A DNA stretch of 64,000 bases, taken from Lathyrus oleraceus. Its lineage: Eukaryota > Streptophyta > Magnoliopsida > Fabales > Fabaceae. The stretch spans positions 178,997,149 to 179,061,148 of the forward strand of contig NC_066585.1 in the NCBI RefSeq assembly GCF_024323335.1. The letters are read 5' to 3'. Numbering within the stretch: the stretch's first letter is position 1; each line of letters begins with the position of its first letter. A program made the translations under genes and the position numbers. Under the pieces are notes generated by a model, which was not told the DNA's origin, searched no databases, and saw nothing but the letters and a program-made list of their open reading frames with translations. Of the stretch, positions 10,764 to 21,252 are shown in pieces.

Positions 10764-13116
10764 TAACCATGCTGCCATTCATAGCAAACACCACAAGACC
10801 CAATCTCTTCATAAAATAAGTAGATATAAAGGAATGTGGTACACCAGTATCAATGATAGTAATTAAAGGAATGTTATTGATGAAACAATCACCTAGAACT
10901 AGATTATCAGATTTTGAGGCCTCTGCATCATTGAGAGAAAATACTTTCCCACCATATTTCACATCTTGAGTCTTCCTAGGTTTCTAACATTGTGTGCTAA
11001 TCTTACCAGTCTCTCCATAGTTGAAACAAGTTACCAAAACACTCTTGCATTCATTAGCCATATGCCTTGCCTTTCCACACTTGAAGAAGATCAATGTAGA
11101 ACATTCTGCAGCATGATGACCAATAACCCCACATTTGAAACTCTTAAGTGAAAGTAATGGAAACACAAGAAATGGGCGGGTTGAATTGGGTTTCAAGAAA
11201 TAAAATCTTTTGCAACCCAAGGAAATAAACAAAAAACTAAGAACAAAAATGTTGAACACAATTATTTTTATCCTGGTTCTCTGTGTACAAAGTTACCTCC
11301 AGTGCACCCGCCAAGGTGATTTCTCCTTATCAAAAAGACTTAATCCACTATAATCAAACTTGATTACAACATAAAGACCAAATGTCAGTGTCTTCTTGAG
11401 TAATTTTGACTAAACCTTAGCCACTCAAGGAAATACAATCACAAAGATTGAGATACATAGTGTGTTTACAAAATGCTTCTAAGTAAGCAGAATACACAAA
11501 TGAATTACAAGTATATCACACAAAAATATATTCTATGTATATAAACAAAAGTACCTTGTGTGTATGTTTCTTTTCTCTCAAATTATTTCACAAAATGTAT
11601 TGTTCAGGTATATCATAATCTCCTATAGTTAGCACAATTTCATTCTTCCAAATCTTCTTTATATAGGTAATTAATAGATCCGTTGGAGGGTAGGATTAGA
11701 ATACTTAAATGTAGTTGTATCCTTGCATAAAGGTCTGTGAAAATAGGAGACAAAATAATACAATAATATAGTTTTAGCCCACAAAATCAGTGTATGGGAA
11801 GAAATATTTGATCTTGTATTGTGTACTATTTTCTCACGTTAAACCTTTTTGATCTTATCTTCAATATTCAGAGGCTTCTGATAGAGAGGTGATGAAGCAT
11901 GCATAAAAGAATAGTAAGAATCTAGTTGAGAGAATCTTCATCAACACGATATTTAGAGTCTTGATCCAGTTCATCAAAACCTGGTCTTCAAACTCCAATG
12001 ATACAATTCATTAGAATTGTTTGAGCGCAGGAATTCAGAGCTTGACAACGTCAGAAGCTTCAGAGTCATAAAACTTTGGATGTACTATGTTCAGAAGCAT
12101 TCAGTACAGAATCCAGAGCTTGTTCATCTTGTAGAACACACATCTCAAAGTCAGAGTGCACTAGGTTCAGAATTTGATGACGTCAAACATCATTCTATCA
12201 GAGTCAGAACTTGTGTCTAGTATCTGCACACTAAATAAAATCATTAGGATACAAAATTATTCTCTAAGAGTCTATGTATTGTTATCATCAAAACATAAGG
12301 CTAGATGAAAAACCAAATCTTGTTCTTACATTGAGAGGAGCATGCGCACCTCCCCCATTTTGACTCTTCCCACCATTAATCTTCTACTGAAACTTTTTCT
12401 TACCTTTACCATTAGGAACAACATAAGGCTTCCCACAATTTTGATTACCATTTCTCTTATCACTGACGCTCCTGTAATGAGAAGATCTAGCATGATTATT
12501 TTCATCATAGATATGACACTTGTTAACCAGCACGGAGAATTGACGGATTTGTTGATACCCAATAAATTGCTTAATCTCTGGGCAAAGTCCATTATAAAAT
12601 TTTATACAGTTAGATATTTCAGCCTCTACCCCATTATAGTGAGGGAAGAACCTAGAGAATTCCTCAAATTTGGCAGCATAATCTGCAACAGTTATATTCC
12701 CTTGCTTAAATTTAAGGAATTCCACCTCTTTCTTACTACGCACATCAGCTGGGAAATATTTTTCCAAGAATGCTCCCTTGAAAACAACCCAAGTAATCAC
12801 TGTACCATTATCCTCAAACCTCTATCTAGCCTTATCCCACCAATATTATGCTTCTTTAGACGACATATAAGCACCATAAAATAATCTTCTGATCATCTGC
12901 ACATGCCATCACTTGAAAGATTTTTTCTATCTCCTACAACCAAACATGTGAGCCTTCTAGATCATGCCTTCCTTTGAAATTTGGTGGCTTGCATCTCATA
13001 AACACGTCCAGTTCACGAGATTCATCACCTTCAACCTATGGATTCGACTGAACTTGCAATACTTGAGCCAAGGCTGCCAAGGCATCAATAATAGCATGAT
13101 CATTTCTTCCATTCAT
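10764..13116 (-). pseudogene. Chromovirus gag-protease remnant (interrupted by a solo LTR)
   Basis: Translation from the Met at 13116 gives a typical gag start (MNGRNDHAIIDALAAL), a decayed stretch, then a well-preserved Retrotrans_gag block (12800-12384: ADVRSKKEVEFLKFKQGN, DYAAKFEEFSRFFPHY). After a Gly/Lys-rich linker the frame is cut by the solo LTR and resumes at 11143 with the knuckles CGVIGHHAAEC, CGKARHMANEC and a third, damaged one. The protease active site reads DTGVPHSF (near 10860) and the sequence ends about 30 residues later. Gag coats the RNA and the protease matures it. It is non-functional here. Confidence 0.75.
11149..12330 (+). mobile_element. Solo LTR, probably Ty1/copia
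   Basis: A 1182-bp block begins TGAAAG and ends TTACA (TG..CA), flanked by TTAAG (11144-11148) and TTGAG (12331-12335), which match at 4 of 5 bases as an aged target duplication. Removing the block and one flank restores the chromovirus gag reading across the junction. A TATA-like CTTTATATAGG at 11657-11667 suggests plus orientation. Short repeats of a TCAGAAGC/CAGAGC type fill 12030-12210. The superfamily call is inference. Confidence 0.65.
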
Positions 13117-13230
13117 TTCTCTATTACAACACCAAATAACTATTAGAAGAAACATTGTATCGACAACATTCACACACATGTCGTGCACCAGGAAACGAAT
13201 AAAATCATAAAAACTCAGATAAATCGACCT

Positions 13231-13242
13231 GCTCTGATACCA
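13231..13242 (-). other. Primer-binding site of the old chromovirus
   Basis: The minus strand reads TGGTATCAGAGC, complementary to the 3' end of initiator tRNA-Met, three bases inside the LTR start at 13246. Confidence 0.85.
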
Positions 13243-13245
13243 CTA

Positions 13246-13675
13246 TGTAGCACCCTAATCCCCGAATTGATATATAATAAAATATTTCAAATAAAAAATT
13301 ACATATTAGAGCTTCACGCATGCTTCACCCAAGAATAAAAGTCCCAAATATCAAATAGTCGTATAAAATAAGCAACAGAAATTAAATGAGTCTGACATAG
13401 AGTCTCAACAACAAACTCCAACATAAAAATAAAACATAACACAAATGAAGGAAGACATCTCATCCCCAATGCTACATATCAGAGCGAATCATCTAAGATC
13501 TAATCATAAAAGCTAAAGGGGGCATTGACGCCATCCCCGAACTCAATATCTACTCCTGTACCTGATTGCATGTACTCCTAAGGAGCATATACGCCACAAC
13601 AACAAACAGGGGGTGAGAGTACATCTAGCAAATATTAACAGTGAAGATCATCAAGACATGATAGCAATAAAAAAT
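13246..13675 (-). repeat. Partial 5' LTR of the old chromovirus
   Basis: It begins TGTAGCACCC on the plus strand next to the primer site and resembles the opening of the Tekay LTRs at 51389 and 57615. It is cut off at 13676, where the Ogre-type LTR starts; the rest should lie beyond the nested stack, outside the window. Confidence 0.65.
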
Positions 13676-16600
13676 TGTAATACCCCAATTTTGTCCCTAA
13701 GATCCCTCATGGCATCATAACATTGCACTTGCATTACCTTAAGGATCATTAGCATCTTGGTTCCCTTGGCCTTTGGGTGGGACTTCTTGAGAGTGGTTTG
13801 AGATCACCAAGCATGCTTGAATTGTATATCATTGCTTTTCTTATTTTGTTTACTAACCAAAAGCACAAAAATATGTCACTAACATCCTTTGTTTGTAGCT
13901 TGAGCAATCACAAGGTCAAAGGCTTCAAGGAGATCATCTGTGCAATGACATGCCCAAAAGAGGAGATGAAAGAAAGCATGGTAATGGTTCCCAAAGATCT
14001 CATCCATCAGATATGCCTCCCTAGCATCTCAACTCATCATTTTGATCAAAGCAAGTCAAAGGGTTTGAGGTTTGTTCCCCAAAGAAACCCTAATTCATCT
14101 GTGCACCACAATGCCTTGCTCTTGAAGCAACCTCAGCCCATGGTCAAATACAATTAAGGGAAGTTCTTTAATTCATCATTTCATGCATATTTGAACTTAT
14201 TTGAGTGTCCTAAATCATCAATTCATCAAGATTTGAGTCATGGACTTGAGAAGTTGATCAGTCAATTCATCTGACTATTTTGAAATGCACTGAGACCTAA
14301 CGTTTTATGTGTTGGTCAAATGGAGATGATTCCAAAAGAAAAAATGTTCTTAAGGACAATATGAACAACTTTCATGTTCATCACAAATTGATTTGAATCT
14401 TGGAAGGTCATCATCCATTCCAAGACATTATAGGTCATTTTGACTGAAACCCTAATTTTGGGTCAACTTCCCAAGGACACAACTCATTCATGTTTTATGA
14501 TTTTGAGGTGGGATTAAAGGAATTGGAAAGCTTAAGATGTCTAATTCAAATGTTGTGTTGAACAAAATTTAAAAATCTCAAAGTAAATACATATGATAAT
14601 GCAAGACATTATAGGTTCTTTTGGACCAAATGCATTGAAAGGCAAAAAAGTCCAACTTCAAGTGCCCATAACTCTTTCATCAAAAATACAAATGATGCAA
14701 AATTTAAGTCCATTTTGATTGTCTTGAGAAGATTTATAACTTTGGTTTTGAAGGTTTTTTCATTTAAGGCTTGCATCATCAAAACGGAGGGGCTTGAACA
14801 TTGGCCAAATTTGGAAACCTTGCCTTGACATGTTTTGCACCTTACACTTTAAACTCAAAATTCACCAATTTCCACACTTCAAATGGATTTTTGCCCAACA
14901 TAACAATTGTTCCTTACATCAAGACCTTTCCAACCATTACCCACATGCTTATGTTTGGATTTTCTAATTGGCATTTTCGAAGAGGTGAATGTTTAGGTTC
15001 AATTATGGAATTCACATCATAACTTCATGCACAAGCCAATGCAGCTCTAATCACACGTCCAAACCATTGGCATTTGAGTTCAACTTGCATTTTCATCCAT
15101 TTTTGGGCTTTGCACGCGCCTGTACATGCCCATGCATGAAGAGTCCAAGTTCCATGCACACGAATTTTCTCCTTGCTTGCATCAGTCTTGGCTATAAATA
15201 GCATGCTTCATTCTCTTCAAAAACCAACCTAATGGCGCCTGAAGCTCTGCACAAGTGAAATCCCAACCTCCATTAAAGGAATTCTGAGTTTTCCATTTCA
15301 ATTTTACAATTCAGATTTCAACTTCATTTGTTGATCTCTGAATTTAAATTCCTAAGCCTTGCTTCCTTGTTACCTCAAGAACACATTGCACAAAAGATTT
15401 GGAGTGGATCAAGACCTGTAAAGCTGCACTTCAAAGGTTGTTGTTCAAACTTATTTGCTTCGAATCTCTCATTTCTTTGATCTATTTGCCTGGCCAAAGT
15501 GTTTTCTGAAGTCCTCACTTGAGAGGCAAGCTAGTGGTAGCTTCAATTTTGTTTTTCTTTGATCTGCATTTTTCATACCTGAATCTTCCACCTCAGATTT
15601 CTCAACCTATAGGAATCTTGAGTGTGATTCAAGGTTACAGGGGTGATGTACATCACCCCAGCTTCATTTTGGTATAAGGATCGCGCAAAACGGTGAAGGT
15701 TTGAAAACCTGCAAATCTGGCCGGAATTTGGAAGCTCACCGGAGAAGAAGGTGGCTCCGGTGGCTGTCCATTGCCAGTTTGAATATGGATCGTTGGATCT
15801 CATCTCCAGATTCAATCTCAGCCTTTGGATGTTATGACTTTTTTTAATTCTTTGTGTGACGCGTTTGACCAAGGTTCACCATGAGCGCGCGCTTCAGGAC
15901 CATCAGATTGGCCACGTCAATTAATGAACGTGATCCAACGCTTCCTGATTTTCCACATTTTTAATTTCTGATTTTATTTTCTTTAATTCCTTTTTATTTC
16001 AAAAATTCACAACTCTCTCATTTTTAATCCAAAAAATATGGGACCAATTGCTTTAGTCTCCAAATAATTTCTAGTTTCTTAAAATGATTTTTAATATTTT
16101 TTATTTTGTCATTTGATATTTTTTGTGAATTTTCTCTTTTCTGGTTATTTTTAATTCATTTTAAATAGTTTTTGATATTCAAAAAATACAAAAATATTTT
16201 CCTAACCTATTTGAATGATGATGAATCTATGAAAAATATTCTCATCAATTTTTTAATTGATTTGAGATTTATTTGAGATTTTAGTTCAATTAGGTTATTT
16301 TTATTCATTTTTAATTGATTAAAAATAGTTCCTGACTTTTAAAAATGCTGAAATTTTTTGTCAAATTTTGTTTGGCCTTGTTGAACTTAGGATAAATCAC
16401 TTGGACTTTCAAAGTTGATTTGAAGTGATTTTGAAGTTTAACCTTTCTTTTTATCTTTAATTCAAGTTTACTTTTAAATATTAAAAATGCCAAAAATATT
16501 TTGTTCATTTCTTGACTTCCAATCTTCATCTCACTTCTGTTTTTAATTGTTTGACTTTGACTTTCAATGTTATTGGTCAACATATGATGATTGGTACATT

Positions 16601-18580
16601 GTACTTCATTTAATGCATTTGTTGTTTTTGCCATTTTTATTTCCATTATTCATCTCCTTCTTTTTTTTGCTTTTTGATCAATGAGTTGAAGGTTGATAAG
16701 TTAGCATTGATTAGGGAGACTTAATCTTCCTTGATCCAAATCTAATTCATCTTGATCAATTGATCAAGTGAATGGCTTTGCGTTAAGGATAGGTTGTTTT
16801 CTAAATCATGCAAAAGGCTTAAACCAATACAAGATCAATTCTCTTCTTCTTTTTGGCATGGCAAGTTGTTGGAACTTGGTTCACTAATCAAGACTTCTAA
16901 CTTGTGTTGTTGCCTATATTATTATTGACCGGCCTCAGATAGTTGTGACTTCTACATAAGTCTAATTACGATTGCTTAACATAACGCTAAATTTGCCTTA
17001 TGGCACACTAACTATTAACCACTAACAATTAACATTTATTTTATGCACTCTACTTTTATGCAATTTACCATTCTTGCACATATTATTCATTTGCTTTTTC
17101 CTTTTGCTCATTGGAGCACATGTTTATGCTAATGCCATTTGCCTTTTGCTCACTTGAGCATATAATTGTGTATATATATCTTTTGTGCTTGTGTTTGTCT
17201 ATTTGTTGTGAACCAAATGCAAAGAATTGGACAAAATGGACTTAGAATTTAGGACCTTACCCAAGCAAATGGAATTTGAAGAGCAACTAGGCCTCACGCC
17301 TTTAAAGTGCTTAAATGTCAAAGAGCAACTAGGCCTCCTGCCTTTAGAATGCTTAAAGCTTAAGGATGAACTTTGAAAGGGCCATATTCTAAACTCTTAT
17401 TGTCCATTCCTTGTTTGTTTGCTAGAATCTTTTAATGTGTGTGTTATTGTGCTAGGGATTCAAACTTGATCCACATTGAGGAACCATTACCATGAGCTCC
17501 TAAGAGAGAGAGATTCAAGATGCATTGAGGAGTCTTTCCAAGGATTCATTGATTGTTGATTGTTTGAGTTATTGCTTTGTGATTGCTTATTCCAAAGGAT
17601 GGGAGCTACTTGGACCATCACTATGATCTCAAGAGAGGAACTCCTTGTGTGGTTTTGTTCTCTTTCCCCTCACCTCTTGTATGTTTAGGATTTAGCCATT
17701 CTTCTCCTTCTCTCCACTCTAACCCAAGCCAAACTTTTGTGCAAACATCTAACACTTGTTTTCAACATTAGAAACCTAAGCCTTATGCTTTTGATTTTCA
17801 AACTTTCTTTTCATAACACTTATTTGGAATTGAACCTTTAAATCAACATTGACCATTTTGTACATACTTCTAATTGGTAAATATAACCCATTCAAATGTC
17901 TTTTGTGGTTTCAATGGCCACTTCCTTAATCAAACTTTTTTCATAACCTTTAGCTATTAGGTTTGAGTTATCCTGGAGGTAGATGTAATACTCACTTATA
18001 TCCTTAGTGATGGACAATGAGTCTTCCATGCTTATTATAGGGTTAACCCCTCACTAGCATGTTGAAGCTATCCTCACATGGTGGATTTGTAGTTTTAGGT
18101 TGAGTTTTCTCCCTTGGATAACAAAAGACCTTAAGGCTTTTGGACCAATCAATTCACCAAGTCATTTTGAGATTTTTACCCCGAACTACGAGGTTTTGAT
18201 CCTACCCTTTTTAAGATGGTACGTAGGCAATGGGTTTATCCATCCAAACACAAAAATTGTAAATAACTTGTATATTCTCTTCTCATCTCTTCAATCATTA
18301 CACAAACAAATTTTCACAAAACAACAACCTTACCACAAGTATGAAAAGGGCTCCCTAAGAGTACCTAAGATGTTTTGGGTGCCTAACACCTTCCCATTAC
18401 ATAACCAACCCCCTTACCCAGATCTTTGTTTCTCTTTTACTAGTTTTTGTTAAAACTTTTAGGTTTTTGTTCGCTTTCTAACCATTCCCTTGGATAAATA
18501 GAAGTGCGGTGGCGACTCGACTTGTATGGTTTACCTTGGATTTAGTTAATATCTCTAATGGTAACGAATACCCCGCTACA
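13676..18580 (+). repeat. 5' LTR of element 1 (4.9 kb)
   Basis: It begins TGTAATACCCC and ends CGCTACA, six bases before the primer site. Its first 150 bp align by eye with the LTR at 24179 at very roughly 75-80%, so the two are relatives and not a recent LTR pair. Open frames inside (for example 13777-14157 and 17583-17771) show no domain. A short two-copy repeat (AAAGAGCAACTAGGCCTC) lies at about 17275-17360. Most of the LTR is AT-rich and non-coding. Confidence 0.85.
15192..15201 (+). promoter_or_regulatory. TATA box of the element 1 LTR
   Basis: CTATAAATAG about 1.5 kb into the LTR in an otherwise GC-richer stretch; a canonical plant TATA element in sense orientation. It would place U3 at about 1.5 kb and a long R/U5. 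Confidence 0.6.
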
Positions 18581-18586
18581 GAAAAG

Positions 18587-18604
18587 TGGCGACTCCACTG
18601 GGGA
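18587..18604 (+). other. Primer-binding site, element 1
   Basis: TGGCGACTCCACTGGGGA, 18 nt, directly after the LTR. The same core TGGCGACTC..TGGGGA follows the LTRs of elements 2 and 3. The terminal TGG is the expected complement of a tRNA CCA end. Ogre/Tat elements are generally described as tRNA-Arg primed; I could not check the tRNA. Confidence 0.85.
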
Positions 18605-19497
18605 ATTTCATTGCCTAGTGGGTTTTGCCTACTTTTCATATTTGTTGTGTTGTGTTGTATTGTTTTGTGACATATTTTTATGCAATTTGGGATTACTGTA
18701 TTGTATGTAATGATTAAATTGCTTGAATATTAATTCCTTGAATGCTTGGTGATCTTATTGAGATGAGTTCTATACCCGAACTCGAGTGCACTTAGGATAG
18801 GAGATTGGCATAGTCTTGTTGACTTGTGTGGAGTTATTCCTTAGCAAGTTGACTTGCAAGTCCATTCACTTGGTGGAGGTCATGTTGGGATCAATAATGT
18901 CACACAAGTAAGTTGTGGTTAGACATTACTCTTTCCAATATAGACCTTAGAAGCCAAGGACCTTAGTTTACCAAGCCCATCTTGGCCTATTTTTAGGATG
19001 TAGTGCGAAAGTCGTTCAAGTGTATGATTTGATACGATTGTTACGCGATACTACACTCATAAGAGTCTCTCTTGAGAATATTTTTGGAATACGAGTAGTC
19101 GTTTCTCCGATAATATCCGAAAGATGGGATGATGACTATGGGAACCTCTTGTAGAACATGTTTGGCAGGATTAAACCTTAGTACATTCCCTTTGAGTGGT
19201 TCTTAACCAAGACTCCATGCTCGTGACTTGCAACAAACCCTTGATTCATGGTTGATCCGTTCATGTATCCTTAATATCAATGGAACTTGGGTGTTGATAA
19301 GGTGTAAACCATAATCCACCAAAATGGATGATTGATATTAAGGATAATATGATCCATCCCATGACCTTTGTTTGGTGTGCTTTGGTTGATCCTTGAGTGT
19401 GATTGTTGCATTCATGCACTCATTTGTATCCATATCATCAAAATAATGAAGAAAAATTTTCAAGGAACTTAAGAGGTCTATTTGCAAATTTTCTGAC
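18605..19497 (+). other. Untranslated leader of element 1
   Basis: About 0.9 kb without a long frame, conserved with 29359-30352 of element 2. It contains a strong inverted repeat (annotated separately). A role in RNA packaging or translation is plausible but is inference only. Confidence 0.75.
19266..19346 (+). other. Leader stem-loop, 16-bp perfect stem
   Basis: TATCCTTAATATCAAT (19266-19281) is the exact reverse complement of ATTGATATTAAGGATA (19331-19346), with a 49-nt loop. It is conserved and tandemly duplicated in element 2. Confidence 0.8.
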
Positions 19498-20949
19498 ATG
19501 GAAAGACAAAGAAGGAATACCAAGAAGTACAGTTTCAGACAACCAGATTCGAAAAAGTTAAGGAATTTGACATCTCATGTATTGGATCCCTTGGGTTTCA
19601 AGGCTCGTTTTGGGAAGCTTCTTCCTCTTCTGACTACTCAGGTGGATGAAGGATTGATGAGTGTATTGGTGCAGTTTTATGACCCTCTGTACCGTTGCTT
19701 CACGTTTCCGGATTTCCAGCTTTTGCCTACCCTTGAGGAGTATGCTTATCTTGTGGGCATACCTATTCTGGATCAGTTTCTGTTCAGTGGCTTGGAGAAG
19801 GTTCCTACTTCTCAAGAGACAGCAGACATGTTACACATAGATGAATCTCTGGTTGGTGCTCATACGACTACCAAAGGTGGAATTCAAGGTCTCCCTTCTG
19901 AGTTCCTCATTGCTCAAGCTACTATGTATGGGAAGGCCATGAGTGAGGATGCCTTTGAGGCCCTATTTGTACTTCTTATCTATGGGTTAGTGTTATTCCC
20001 CAACATCGACAAGTTTGTGGATGTGAACGCTATTAGGATCTTCTCTACTCTTAATCCCGTTCCGACTCTGTTAGGTGACACTTATTTTTCTTTGCATATG
20101 AGGAAGGCAAAGGGTGGTGGCGCCATTGTGTGATGTTTGCCTCTGTTGTATAAGTGGTTTATTTCTCACTTACCTCAGACGGTCGCTTTCAAGGAGAACA
20201 AAGGATGTCTACGGTGGTCCACGAGACTTATGTCTCTCACTAATGATGATATCTCTTGGTACAACCATGTGTATGATGGTGTGCAGATTATCGACTCTTG
20301 TGGTGAATTCTCCAATGTACCTCTTCTTGGTACATGTGGTGGGATTAACTACAACCCTGTTTTGGCACGTCGTCAGCTTGGGTTCCCCCTAAAGGATAAA
20401 CCCAATAATATTTTGTTAGAGGGTGTGTTCTTTCAGGAGGGTAAAGATCCCCAAGGCTTGAAGAGCAGAATGGTCCGCGCTTGGCGCAAGATCCATAAGA
20501 AGGGAAGAAAGGAGTTAGGTCCTAAGAATTGTGTTGCTATGGAGTCTTACACTGCTTGGGTTAGGAAGAGAGCGTCCGAGTATCTCATGCCTTACGAGTA
20601 TCCGGGACCTACACCTTTGGTTATGGCTAGGCCTTCAACCCTCCCTGACCAAGGAGTGGAGGAATTGAGAGACGAAGACCGATCACGTGCTTGGATCCAT
20701 GAACGAGAAGAGTTGCTTCAGCAGATTAAGGAGAAGGACGCTTTGATAGAGTTCCTCGAACATCAGGTTATTGATGATCCTGATGATGCATGGACTTCTC
20801 TATTTCCTCAGTCTTCCAGGTTTTGGAAGAGGAAGTATGATCGACTCGCCAAGGAGAAGGCGGATATGGAGGCAGCCTACGAGAGGGAGGTGAAGAGACT
20901 TCGTGCATCTTATCTTCCTGTGTCCCGGGCTTTAGATGATTGTTTCTAG
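19498..20949 (+). pseudogene. Ogre ORF1 protein (one in-frame stop)
   Basis: The frame opens at the ATG at 19498 and would give about 483 residues, but an in-frame TGA at 20131-20133 splits it. The amino-terminal half has the conserved QFYDP..RCFTFPDFQL.PTLEEY and YGLVLFPNIDKFVD blocks; the middle has CGEFSNVPLLGT and PVLARRQLGFP; the carboxy end is a charged coiled coil (REELLQQIKEKDALIEFLEH onward). This is the extra ORF upstream of gag that marks Ogre-type elements. I believe it falls in the plant family DUF7745, from memory only. Function unknown. Compare the minus-strand homologue at 49198-50746. Confidence 0.8.
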
Positions 20950-21252
20950 GGGTCCATAGGATGATTATTTTCCTTTTCTCTTGTACATGGTTACCAATGT
21001 TGTACTTCTTTGATATAAAATATTTCCCAGATATTATATAAAAGTGTTTAATATTTCCAAAGTTTGCAAATAGAACCCTAAAGTTCCTTTGAAATAAAAA
21101 AACAAATCATGTGCACAAGCATTGCATGCATCATGTGCATAAGCAGGTTTTGTTCCCGGCTTCTTGTCCTGTGGTCTAACTCTGTGTTCTTCATTTATTT
21201 CAAAGACAAGCTGACTCACCGGTACTACACCAGAGCCAACATTTCAAGACTG

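Larger units (their letters stand above)
10764..13675 (-). mobile_element. Decayed Tekay-like chromovirus fragment
   Basis: A minus-strand Ty3/gypsy fragment: part of the 5' LTR (13246-13675), a tRNA-Met-type primer site (13231-13242), gag starting at 13116, zinc knuckles and the start of the protease, ending at 10764 against the LINE. RT, RNase H, integrase and the 3' LTR are missing. It is split by a solo LTR (11149-12330), and its 5' LTR is cut at 13676 by an Ogre-type LTR. It is a clear but much older relative of the complete element at 51389-59331. Confidence 0.8.
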
